64,000 bases of DNA, taken from positions 868,001-932,000 of the forward strand of contig MU839831.1 in the NCBI GenBank assembly GCA_030411725.1, given 5' to 3'. The DNA comes from Echria macrotheca. Its lineage: Eukaryota; Ascomycota; Sordariomycetes; Sordariales; Schizotheciaceae. Below the pieces are notes generated by a model. That model was not told the DNA's origin, did no database searches, and saw nothing but the letters and a program-made list of their open reading frames with translations. Positions 21,842 through 31,454 of the stretch are shown here, piece after piece. The position numbers and the translations under genes were made by a program. The first letter of the stretch is position 1. Each line of letters begins with the position of its first letter.

Positions 21842-23565
21842 TCGGTAGGTACGCAACTCTGGCCGACGACTTCCCACTCACTCACTCCACGTCGTGTTCG
21901 GTAGGTAGGTATCCACAGCGGGTCTCGCGACTGCCGGATCGATGATGTATCACGTCCATTCTCTCCGCACGGAAAAAAAAAAGGTCACCGGGGTTTCCAT
22001 GGCCGCTCAACGGTGTTGCAGGGAAGGAAGGGAAGGGAAGGTTACAACCCGCCTGGCAGGCAGGCAGCCGAGCCTCCGAGCCTCGGATCGGTTTCCCCCC
22101 GCCTCTGCCTCCTCTTCCTCGTATTTTGTGGATATCCGAGCGTGAAACAGATAAAATCTTGTTTACTTTCAACGCCAAATCCCGGTGTGAATACGAGGGC
22201 AGGCAACACGTGGTTGATCGAGATGTATTTTGGTGGGTTTTGGGGGGAGGAAGCTGCGCAGCGGCACCGTCGTCGTCTTTGGGGTGTGCAAAATCCTCGC
22301 GAGGTCTTCCACCCGGTCTTTTGTATTAGGTAAACCGTAGACCACACCGAGAAGAATTTTGTCCGACTGTTGTATGCATGTACCTCTGTCTATATGGCTG
22401 AAAGTCCCATCAGAGATAGATGTCAGATATATATATGTACGCATCAGACAAAGTCGTAGAATACACTACAGCGAACAAACTCGTAGTTCGAAATGGTAGA
22501 TGGTATCTCTTCTTCCATGTCCCACGGGACGGAAAACATGCATCATCGTATGTTGTGCTTGGTTACCGATGCACCATCCCATGTGCTACTACCTACACAT
22601 CTGTCACACCCCAATGACCAAATGAGAAGAGGGGGGCGAACAGAAAATGTTCTGGAAGGAAATGATGCATATTTGTTCATTGTCGGACGACATACAGGAC
22701 AATAAACCCCCAACCCAACCCATCGTATTTCCTTCCTCGGATATTCTTCCTTCAAGTGAATTTGTTTGTTGTTTACGACTGGGGTTGGGGGAGGGGTGTT
22801 ACCGATACGTAGAGGCGAAAACGAGATACCTGTGTGGAAACGATGAAATATCGGAATTGGCGTTGAAATAGACACTGGAAACTCCTGGAAGAACCAAGGG
22901 TAATCTGCGGATCAGCATCGTTGCCTCGCAGTTGTGTAAATACCAAGGCACGAATCATTTAAAACTGAGGAGAATCTCGCTTCTAAGAACCATGGGTATC
23001 CACTGGACGCAAGAACATGAATTGCAGACGTGAAAATGCGAGTCTATGAGAACTGCAAAGAAAGGACAAAAGTCTATATAATCCCACACCAACATAAACG
23101 CTTCCGACTCTCCTGTACCATCCCCCACGGGTATCCTCCGGCGACCAAGATGAACTCCAGCCGGTATATTAGCACCCCTCACCAGACCTGAAGATCCTCC
23201 ACATCATAACGGCCTGCTCGATATTGGGTATCCTTTCTCTATGTCATGTATCCTCGACCAAAGTCCAAGCTGATCTCTTTCACCAGGACATATATCGTTG
23301 GCCGGGAGAAGATCAAGCCAGCCATCTCGAATGTTGCTCCAGACTCCCCACCAAAGAGGAAACAGCAACACCAAAAGTTCGCGGTCCTTTAGTCTACCAA
23401 GCCACCTCGAGTCTCGATGCGAGTCCTTGCACCGAACGTCGAGGTATTGCGCCGTCCAAAACCGAATACTGGAGTTCCCGACGCGATATATATATGCCGA
23501 TGCTGCCCTAATCGGCTGTTTATAAGGCAGTGTGCGGTGACGGCGGATCACTGGATGGCGACACC

Positions 23566-24441
23566 TCAGAAAGCACGAGCCGGAGCTCTGATTTCGATGC
23601 TCCGGATTGCCTTCTTGATCTGAGCAGTAGTGGTGTCCAGGCTATTCTCGCCCACGAAGATGTTGAAATGGTGGACGCCGGGCAAGTCGATGACCTCCTT
23701 GATGAGGTCCTTTCGGTACTGGTCCCACCCCAGATGACGATCGCTGCGGTGAATATCGACCCGGCTTACTCCTTCCTCGATGACGGGGACAGGCTCGGTG
23801 GCGCGAAGGAGAATCACTGGCGGCGGCGAAGGTTTGATGAGAGGCGGTTGCGATACCTGAGCAGCCCAGGCAGTGTCGACGTTCCGATCGAAGGCGCCGG
23901 GCTCTGACGACTGCGCGGCCTTGTCTTCCCAGTCCGGAAGCGTCCATTCGCCAACCATTCTGCTGGCCTCTGCGAAGCAGCGCATAATACTGTCGCGCGT
24001 TTCTTGTCTGGTCGTTGGGCTCCACTCGATCGCGTGCTGGGCGACGCGCACGATATTGGTGGGAACCAGCTTGGGGCAGACCGAATCGATCATGATGATG
24101 CCGAGAACCTGGACCGTGGGGTCTTCGGCGAGGATGCGGGCAACCTGGAGAGAGATCAGGCCCCCGAGGGACCAGCCGCCGAGGATCACCTTGCCACGAG
24201 GGATGACCGACTTGATCAGGTCGACATAGTACCGGGCCATCTCCGGGATTCCTCCCTCCCAAGCCTCGCCGGAGCGGAAGTGCGGGTTGGCGATTCCATA
24301 AACGGTCCGATCAAGGTTCCCGAGGAGGTAGTAGCTGAATGTTGTGCCGCCGCCGTCATGAATCATGACGAGGGGTGTTGGCTTCAGCCATGAGGCCGAG
24401 AGGGGCGCCTCCTGGATGAGTGAAGGGTTCTCTGCGAACAT
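23566..24441 (-). CDS. Stand-alone thioesterase (PKS/NRPS thioesterase-like alpha/beta hydrolase)
   Basis: Single exon, 291 aa from MFAENPSLIQ. The frame is open further upstream to 24594, but that sequence is not conserved-looking. Thioesterase-domain features: LVMIHDGGGTTFSYYLLGNL near the N-terminus (oxyanion region), nucleophile Ser91 in GGWSLGG, LGIIMIDSVCP in the core, and a catalytic His in PGVHHFNIF. This layout matches PF00975 domains that release or edit polyketide or peptide chains, here as a free protein. It lies 0.8 kb downstream of the FAD hydroxylase gene on the same strand, so the two may act in one small-molecule pathway (inference). No carrier-protein or synthase gene is in the window. 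A strong 11-bp inverted repeat lies 243 bp before the ATG. Confidence 0.88.
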   Translation of the reverse strand: MFAENPSLIQEAPLSASWLKPTPLVMIHDGGGTTFSYYLLGNLDRTVYGIANPHFRSGEAWEGGIPEMARYYVDLIKSVIPRGKVILGGWSLGGLISLQVARILAEDPTVQVLGIIMIDSVCPKLVPTNIVRVAQHAIEWSPTTRQETRDSIMRCFAEASRMVGEWTLPDWEDKAAQSSEPGAFDRNVDTAWAAQVSQPPLIKPSPPPVILLRATEPVPVIEEGVSRVDIHRSDRHLGWDQYRKDLIKEVIDLPGVHHFNIFVGENSLDTTTAQIKKAIRSIEIRAPARAF

Positions 24442-25233
24442 CGTCGAGTAAAAGAAGCGAGGAAGGTGTTGAACCTTGATGGTTATTGGCGAGCTGATCA
24501 AGCCGCAAACTAGGGAACGAAGTCGGCGATGATCGAAGTGCGAGTTGTGAGAAGAGAACGGCGGAGTTTGTTGCAAAACCACAAAGAATACCAAAGCGCC
24601 AAACGTGCAGAATTTTCAGAGAATTTTGACGCTCAATAACCACTCGGGGAAGGTACACGATCGGTGTGCTCGCCTTCAGCGTGGGTGTCCACAAAGCGGT
24701 TGTGGACACCACTTTTTCATCCAAACGTGAGACTTCCGCAAAGGGCAAGAACGAGACCAGAATATCGTCGACACAGTAATGCAGAAATAAAATGCCGAGA
24801 TCTCCCTACAAAATCGGTAATGTGCTGTAGATGTGCAAGATGATGTCTCCTCCGTGGCTCGTTTGTCGACGATCGGGAGAACCGGGCAGGGTGAGGTTGA
24901 CTGGACGTCAGAAGGCAGGAGTGCCTTCCCCAGGCCCCGCCTCTCCCGCTTGCTGATGGAACGGCGCCCGACTTGGCATCCGCTTCCCTTTTGGGCGGGA
25001 TCCCCAACGTCACGGAAACATCCGAGAGGAAACAATGACACAGCTGTGCCAGCAAGAGGCAGCAGGTGCTCAACACCATCTCTTCTTTACCCCGTGACAA
25101 AATTGCAGCGGCGCAGGGCTTGGCGAGCACAACTAGGCGCCTCAGCAAACAAACAGCCCCTGGAGCTCAACGAAAAGCCAAATGATTATGTGCAGTATTG
25201 GCATACAATGGTGGTTGACAGTAAAATAAACAG
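24442..25233. promoter_or_regulatory. Spacer between the FAD hydroxylase and thioesterase genes
   Basis: A 0.8-kb spacer containing the 3' end of the hydroxylase transcript and the promoter of the thioesterase. Its clearest element is a perfect inverted repeat at 24684-24710. The short frames inside it are not supported as genes. Confidence 0.55.
24684..24710. repeat. Perfect 11-bp inverted repeat, 5-nt loop
   Basis: GGTGTCCACAA (24684-24694), loop AGCGG, then TTGTGGACACC (24700-24710). It could be an operator for a dimeric regulator of the thioesterase gene or an RNA hairpin in the leader. The sequence cannot decide which. Confidence 0.85.
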
Positions 25234-26877
25234 CTAATAACTCTTCAAAAAATCCAATAGCCCGTCCACTTGTGACAACGGTCCAATATGCGCAACATAG
25301 CTGTCTGGTCGAACAAGAATGTAGCTTGGCCAGGTAAAACCAAATTGGGCATGCACAGTCCCCTCTGGATCAACATACGATCCATCTGGGCTGTCCTTGG
25401 GGAGGTTGACATCCGCGTGGATGTATGCCACGGCTAGTTCGTCCTTGCTGGCGGCATCCATGCTCTTGTATGCAGCCTGCAAATCTGCTGCCGTGGCAAG
25501 ATCTCCCGCGATAGTCCCAGAAAACAAAAGTAGACAGTGTGTCATGCCACCGCATATTTCCTGCAAGTGCGCTTCCTCCTGAGACTTAACATCCTTCAGA
25601 GTGCCCTCCGGTAGTCTGTCGCCCTTCCCAACCGGTCCGGCGAATCCCTCGGCTGCACCCACGACGGGGCTCTTGCGATAAGTCACACCAAACTCGGACG
25701 CAAACTTCAGAAACCGCTGCCTCCGGTAGTCGCTTCTCGCAAACCAGGGGATGACCCACGGGAGGATCAAGTTGCGAATGACCCGGAATATCCAGTTCAT
25801 GTTGACAGCGAACGAGAACATCTTGTCTGTCGTGTTGAGGAGGTGCTCGCCGATTCGATGGCGCTCGGCGTGGTAACTGTTGAGGAGGGCCTCTGGGTTC
25901 GCCGTCCGCCCCTGCAGCGCTGCAGCCAGTTTCCACCCCAAGTTGATGGAATCTTGGATTCCCGTGTTCATTCCTTGGCCGCCGGCTGGACTGTGGATGT
26001 GGGCGGCGTCGCCAGCAACAAAGAGCCGCCCATCGCGATAGTTGTTGACGCCTCTATGATGGAGGCGAAATCGGGTGAGCCAGATCGGATCGGACAAAGT
26101 CCCTGAGCCGGGCGGAGTGAAGGCTGTGAAGAAGGCTTGGAAGTCTTCCAGTTTTGGTTCCTCTTCCGAGAGAATATTGTTCCCGGCAACAACCACTCGA
26201 AGAACCCCGTTGCCGAGAGGAAACAGTGCCAAGGCACCATTGCCTAGACAGAGAGCGAAGGTGTCCGTCGGAACATTGGAATCGTTGAGGCGAGCATCGC
26301 AGAGGATAAAGTCTACCGGATAAGCCGCTCCTTCAAACGTGAGATTGGTAGCAGCGTGGCGGACTGCACTGTGGGCACCGTCGCAGCCGACAACATATTT
26401 GGAGCGAACCATCTCCTCGCTGCCGTCCTGCTTTTCGAGTTTCGTGGAGACGCCATCTTTGTCCTGGCTGATGTCTTTTGCCGTGACAGGTCTCTCGACA
26501 CTTCTCCCATAGCGGGCGAGACACTCGTCGAGAAACTGCTCTGTGTCGGCTTGCGAAACGCCCAACGGAAGGAGAAACCTTGTCGTGGTGAAGCTGGGGA
26601 TGGTGTCCAGCCTGACATGTGCGACGAGCCGGCGTTCGACGAACGAGTTGGCGCCGCGAACAATCTGACCGCGGGCCATGAGAGGCTTCACATCGCCGTG
26701 GCGGTTGAGCAGCTCGAGCGTTCTCGACTGAACCACTAAGGCTCGACTCTTGGTAGAGCGGACGGGAGCCTGGTCGATGATTCGGAATGAGACATTTTGG
26801 AGGGCCAGCTCCAGCGCAAGCGCCATCCCAACGGGGCCAGCACCGACAATTAAGACATCGCAGTCGTTCTGGCTCAT
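25234..26877 (-). CDS. FAD-dependent aromatic hydroxylase (phenol hydroxylase-like, group A)
   Basis: Single exon, 547 aa starting MSQNDCDVLIVGAGPVG. Group A flavoprotein monooxygenases use NAD(P)H and O2 to hydroxylate aromatic rings. The three fingerprints are present: GXGXXG dinucleotide fold (12-17), DG motif in VVGCDGAHSAVRHA (Asp166-Gly167), and GD motif in LFVAGDAAHIHSPAGGQGMN (Gly289-Asp290). A thioredoxin-like C-terminal region (about 390-547, ending SYVAHIGPLSQVDGLLDFLKSY) is typical of the PheA/TfdB subgroup. It may act in aromatic catabolism or as a tailoring enzyme of a secondary metabolite; the neighbouring thioesterase favours the second but does not prove it. The frame is open upstream of the chosen ATG, but that part is not FAD-like. 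A TATATATA element lies 67 nt upstream. Confidence 0.93.
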   Translation of the reverse strand: MSQNDCDVLIVGAGPVGMALALELALQNVSFRIIDQAPVRSTKSRALVVQSRTLELLNRHGDVKPLMARGQIVRGANSFVERRLVAHVRLDTIPSFTTTRFLLPLGVSQADTEQFLDECLARYGRSVERPVTAKDISQDKDGVSTKLEKQDGSEEMVRSKYVVGCDGAHSAVRHAATNLTFEGAAYPVDFILCDARLNDSNVPTDTFALCLGNGALALFPLGNGVLRVVVAGNNILSEEEPKLEDFQAFFTAFTPPGSGTLSDPIWLTRFRLHHRGVNNYRDGRLFVAGDAAHIHSPAGGQGMNTGIQDSINLGWKLAAALQGRTANPEALLNSYHAERHRIGEHLLNTTDKMFSFAVNMNWIFRVIRNLILPWVIPWFARSDYRRQRFLKFASEFGVTYRKSPVVGAAEGFAGPVGKGDRLPEGTLKDVKSQEEAHLQEICGGMTHCLLLFSGTIAGDLATAADLQAAYKSMDAASKDELAVAYIHADVNLPKDSPDGSYVDPEGTVHAQFGFTWPSYILVRPDSYVAHIGPLSQVDGLLDFLKSY

Positions 26878-27501
26878 GATTTTGGTGTTCGTCAAACAAC
26901 AACAGGCTACAACACAACGGGGAAAGCGAGATATCGTTGAACGTATATATATTTGAGTACATCGTGGAGAAATACTTGCCGACACCTTTAACACCGACCC
27001 AATGAGGTAAGGGGCCGCGAGGAAGCTGAGCAGTCACGGTCGCGCGGAATACCGATGGTGTGGTCTGGGTCAGCGCGGTTCATTTCAGCTGCCGACTGGA
27101 ACAAATCAGCTTCGGTGTGGCCGCCGTTGACCACGGACGCCGAAGTCCCGACATCAAGTGTGTCATGTGTGGTGACTGTCATGTGTGGTGACTTGCTGGG
27201 TCGAAGTCCGCCAGGAAGGCCTGCCGTCAGCGGCGGAAAAAGACATGAGAACTGGCCTTGCAGCCTCCTTTAATGGGAAGATTAAATCCATCTCCAAGAT
27301 ACCGCCTGAATCCTCAGAATAAATGATGTCGGAGGCAGGCGTGTGCGATGGTCGGAAAATATGTCGCTGAGGAGCTCGAGGTGCCAGTCGCGGAATCCTG
27401 CAGCACATCCAGCGCCAAGCAAAGCTTCAGTGCTCTGGAGAGTGGGGACTGCCTGCCTGCAGCGGCGAGTCACTGCCTGGTGGGCCGCTGCCAACCAGCG
27501 A

Positions 27502-27584
27502 CCAATAACAGGGCGCAAACGAACCAAAGTGGGGCGATCGCAAATTTGCGATCGTGCACAGGCCACCTGCTCTGGGTATAAAAT
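27502..27584 (+). promoter_or_regulatory. Core promoter with CCAAT box, palindrome and TATA box
   Basis: In order: CCAAT at 27502, perfect palindrome at 27535-27554, TATAAAAT at 27577. A CT-rich presumed start region follows within 30-100 nt. Spacing and order fit a regulated plus-strand promoter. The first downstream ORFs are 27765 (70 codons) and 28232 (316 codons). Confidence 0.6.
27535..27554. repeat. Perfect 20-bp palindrome
   Basis: CGATCGCAAATTTGCGATCG is identical to its reverse complement with no spacer and sits 22 bp upstream of a TATA box. This is the expected form of a site for a homodimeric DNA-binding protein. Confidence 0.9.
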
Positions 27585-27764
27585 CTCGGCCACCCACCGC
27601 ACCTTTGCCTGTTTTCTTCTTTTCTCTTTAGCTCTCTTTGCCTTTTGGCTTAGATCAAGTGTAGTATCTGTTCTTTTCAGTTTAATCTCTGAAACTACTC
27701 TACGGAGTAGAATCGTGATTATACTAATTTTTGTCCTTCGGGAGACTTCCCTCTGGGCTTGCCC

Positions 27765-27977
27765 ATGGTCGTCTCCCACAGTGTCCCTGGTATTACACTG
27801 CCTCCAGGCGACGCGAACCTCATTTTTCATTACAATCTTGGGCTTGCCCGAGATGTGAGGAAGAATGTTCATGTGCTGAATTTCGCTGCTCAACGACGCG
27901 TTGCAGCGTCGCGGTTTGAGATGTGCGTCGTCACTCTGCCCCGCGGTCGGTCACATCAACAGATGGACTCGACCTGA
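27765..27977 (+). CDS. Possible small protein, 70 aa
   Basis: An ATG-initiated frame of 70 codons, MVVSHSVPGITLPPGDANL to SHQQMDST. It lies about 190 nt downstream of a good TATA box and just after the pyrimidine-rich leader, so it is the first sizeable ORF of that transcript. I recognise no domain, signal peptide or TM segment, and codon use is less GC3-biased than in the neighbours. It may equally be a non-coding part of the leader of the 28232 gene or an upstream ORF controlling it. Confidence 0.3.
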   Translation: MVVSHSVPGITLPPGDANLIFHYNLGLARDVRKNVHVLNFAAQRRVAASRFEMCVVTLPRGRSHQQMDST

Positions 27978-28231
27978 CCTTTGGGTTTCCCGCATTCCTC
28001 AATCCAGCTGTCAAGGTGGATGCCTCTCGAAAAAATAACGACACCCCGGGCATCTGTTGGCAATCATTTCTGACCGCGTTCCTTCACCAGGCTTGCTGGC
28101 CTGCGGCCATCGCAACCAGGCCGCAACCTCACCTTACGCACTGCCTATTAAGCCCTTCTTGCAACTTGCTCTTGCTACCCCATGGCTAACAAGCATTTGC
28201 CCAGATTACAATTGTCTATTCACCATTCTCT

Positions 28232-29182
28232 ATGGCGGGGCTATCCAACTCGCGCCACGCTCCGTGGCGAGCCTCGACGAACGTATCGCGAAGCGCCGCC
28301 TCGACACCGCCCCCACCTCCACTGACCATCACGCCCGCCCTGACGGGCCGAGACCGAGGCGACATCGCGAGCGCAGGTGCCGGTGTCTTCGCTGCGCTCG
28401 AGCTGAGTCGCTACACCAAGATTGTACGCCGGTTGAAGTGGAAGCTCCCGTTCCTGGCCCAGGCATACAACCAAGCCATCGACCGCATCGGCCGGGACCC
28501 CGCCGCCGTGACCGAGGCTGAGCTCATGTTCAAGCTCGACTTCTTCGAGTACTACATGCTCGTCGAGCGGGCGCTGGTCCACCTGCTCGGCGTGTTCGGG
28601 ATCAACGTGCCTCGGGGTCCCAATTCGCGTGTCAACGACTCCGAGAGGAATAATCATCCACCATATCAGAATGAGGAAGGGGCATGGAATAACAAAGCGG
28701 GAGGGGAAACAGCTTCAGGAAGAGGAGGACTATCAGCGAGCCTCTGGAAGTCAAAATATAGCGGGACAAGAAGACAACAAGCGGCGGAGCACAGGTACCA
28801 CGCCAACGTGCTCGAGACGCTCGACGACAGGCAAAACCCGCTGCACGCCGTTCTCGGGACAGGCGAGGTCCGTCGCCAGCTCGGCCGGGCCAAGGATCTC
28901 CGGAATAGGTGGAAGACGGCGGGGGACGATGATGATCACCACCATCAGAGTACAGTGGCCGCGCCGCTCGACACGTATGACCTCAAAAGAATACTAGATG
29001 CCATATTTGAGGGGTTCGACGCCGCCTTTCTTGTGGCCGAGCAGTTTGTGCGCGGCGAGGTGGCGGGTGATGTCGAGATGGATTTGGTTGGCGCGGATCC
29101 GGTGGGTGCCGTCGACTGGGCTGCGACCGAGGAGGAGCAGTGGGAGTTTATGGTTGACGCGATGGACTGGGAGGCCGTGTGA
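28232..29182 (+). CDS. Fungal protein of unknown function
   Basis: Single open frame, 316 aa starting MAGLSNSRHAPWRAST. After a Ser/Pro-rich N-terminus there is a helical-looking block (about 40-130: ASAGAGVFAALELSRYTKI, FLAQAYNQAIDRIGRDP, FKLDFFEYYMLVERALVHLL). A hydrophilic Asn/Gly/Ser/Lys-rich stretch follows (about 131-188). A second helical block (189-280) includes DDRQNPLHAVLGTGEVRRQL and LKRILDAIFEGFDAAFLVAE, and the tail is acidic. I cannot assign a family. The middle stretch is AT-richer than its flanks and could be an unrecognised intron, but it has no CTRAC branch site and the frame stays open. It is divergent from the FAD hydroxylase across a well-formed promoter. Confidence 0.75.
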   Translation: MAGLSNSRHAPWRASTNVSRSAASTPPPPPLTITPALTGRDRGDIASAGAGVFAALELSRYTKIVRRLKWKLPFLAQAYNQAIDRIGRDPAAVTEAELMFKLDFFEYYMLVERALVHLLGVFGINVPRGPNSRVNDSERNNHPPYQNEEGAWNNKAGGETASGRGGLSASLWKSKYSGTRRQQAAEHRYHANVLETLDDRQNPLHAVLGTGEVRRQLGRAKDLRNRWKTAGDDDDHHHQSTVAAPLDTYDLKRILDAIFEGFDAAFLVAEQFVRGEVAGDVEMDLVGADPVGAVDWAATEEEQWEFMVDAMDWEAV

Positions 29183-31454
29183 ATGTTTATGGGAGTAGAC
29201 GTGCTTAGCAGAGGATAGAGGTAGACTTTCAGAGCAGACCTAAATAAATCCGGATGGTGGGAATATAGTTTTCCATGGGCCTTCTTTCTACCTTTTCTAT
29301 TTTTCCTCGTCTGGCGGTTGGCAATCCAAAGGGATACTCGGCGATGAAACTTCATGCTGGGCGTATTGTCGTCTAAGAGTACCGATAGCGGATCGACAAG
29401 CGGAATGACTTTGTTTCTTTTCCCGCACATGTTCGAAGCCCAGGAGAGAGTTGCCCGGGAACAAGTGAGACTTATCTTTTGCATTAATCTTTACCTCCGA
29501 GCTATATCGACCATGTGCTAGAAAGGAAGACGTGTGAAATACCTGCAGGTCTGAGACCAACATTGCCCGTGAGAACCCATGTCTGGGGTTTCCTGCAGCG
29601 GCAAGAAGAGAAGTACGGACCCTCTCCGATCATCAAAGCTCTTCTCCGGCTCGCCGGTGATATTCTTCCTTTTTAGCTGAGATAACACTCCAATTCTATC
29701 TTGGGACATTCTCTTGTCATGACTGTGGCATTTTCTTACCGTACCGGGGTATGCATATCTTTTCCATCTCCAGCTCGTTCCTCTTGCTTTCCTTAGCGTC
29801 TTGGGTCAGGAAGCGGTGTATTTCTTGAGAAACTGGTCCATCCGGACTTAATTCACCCCCAAACTACCACAAGCCCTCTTCGATATCTTTTGTCTACATG
29901 TCTGAGACAGGACTGACAAGAAGGCGGTTGTCTCCAGTCCTGCATTTAGCCCTGAATCAGACCACAGATCCAACCTAATACTAGCTACTAGCGTACTTTA
30001 GTTCCTCCGCCCATGGTACCTATTCACTTCTTCTCTAATCCGGGTTGGTGATACCGCAAGTCACCCGACCCTGACTTATGCCTAGATCATGGACACCCCA
30101 TCAACCCAAAAACATATCAACACGCAGTAAATAGGTACTCTGGAGGAAGCCGTATATATTGCTTTTCTCTATGTATACAAGACAAGTCATAGAGCATGTC
30201 GTGCTATAAGGTATACCCAACAACAGACCGTGTAATAACCTGGAAACCCCACCCCACCACACATCCAGATATATCTCCTCAAAAGCATTCACCTCTCCAA
30301 CACAAAACTTATATCACCAAGTCGCAAATATCATAAATCACAAACAACCTGGAAGACACAAGGGACCAAAAAGCACCACCAACCCAAAAGCAACCAAAAA
30401 GGACCAAAAACACACACACAAGACACGCAATCTAATCGCCTGTCACCCAAAAAGCAAAACGCGGACATAAAAAGCCCCCCAAAAAACAAGACAACAAAAA
30501 TCAACACTCAAAAAACGTATATTCCTACATGATTCACCCTCCTACAACCCACACAACCCAGAACCAAGCCAGACCCGCCCAACCAAATCCCTTCCCTTCC
30601 CAACCAAACCATCCCAGAACACTCGTTAAAAAAGAATCTTCGCAGGAGAAAAGCAGATGCAGAAAAAACACACAAGGCAAGGCAGAAAAACCCAGGGGCT
30701 ACCTACCACCATCCATCTCCTCTCTCTCTCTCTTCCCAATCTTCCTTCCCACCTTCAGGTCAGTCAACCCGTCGTGCCATACCATACCATACCTCAAGCA
30801 TCAGGTAGGTACTTAGGTAGGTAGATAGGTAGAATGGCATAGTGGCATCAATCGGAGAGACAGAGAGACAGGGAAGACAGGCAAGACAGGGAAGACAACA
30901 CCGTAGAGGAGAGAGAGAGAAGAAGAAAGACAAAAGACAGGACAAGACACACGTATATAATTGTTTTCACGTTGCCCCCTTTCTTTCCCCCTTTCCACTT
31001 TCCCCTTCGCCCTTTGCCCTTCCGTGTGTGTTTCCGCTGACTCGCAACAAAAACAAAAAAACAAAAACAAACCACGCCTCAAAAACCTCGAAAAAACACC
31101 TCTTCTATCTGGTCTGGCTTCTTCTCCTTCTCTCTCTCTGTAGTGTGGCACACACAATAGCTCGCTCGGTAGATGACATATTGGGCGGGGAAATAGCTTT
31201 CTTTTTGCTTTGCCTCTCTCTGTCTCTCAAGAACGAGAGAAAAGAAGAAACGCAATGGGAGACAGAAAACACAAACACCACTACGAAAGTAAGTGCATCC
31301 AAACCCAGAGAGAAAAACACCATGTGCCTTTGCCCCTAACCCGTCGCCACCGCTTCGCGCCTACCAGCCAGCCCTTTTTGCCAAAACACACACGCAAAAA
31401 CCCAACCACCAAACCCTGAGAGAAAAGCAAATCCTTGCCAGATACAACCATTGG
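29183..31454. other. 2.3-kb AT-richer convergent spacer
   Basis: It lies between the 3' ends of the unknown gene (+) and ccr4 (-). It includes A-rich stretches (30300-30700), a GGTAGGTA cluster (30803-30832) and CT-rich tracts. No coherent exon or RNA gene is visible. Confidence 0.55.

Larger units (their letters stand above)
21262..23565. other. 2.3-kb gene-free region
   Basis: The cerato-platanin promoter lies at its left end; the rest separates that gene from the 3' end of the thioesterase gene. It contains GGTAGGTA clusters and an inverted repeat (21784-21841). Open frames on both strands are short and unfamiliar. I see nothing else. Confidence 0.5.
26878..28231. promoter_or_regulatory. 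Divergent promoter region of the FAD hydroxylase and the 28232 gene
   Basis: A 1.35-kb spacer. The plus-strand part holds a textbook core promoter: CCAAT (27502-27506), a 20-bp palindrome (27535-27554), TATAAAAT (27577-27584), then a pyrimidine-rich stretch (27600-27680) typical of fungal transcription start regions. The hydroxylase side has a TATATATA element (26944-26951). A small ORF at 27765-27977 is listed separately. Confidence 0.65.
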
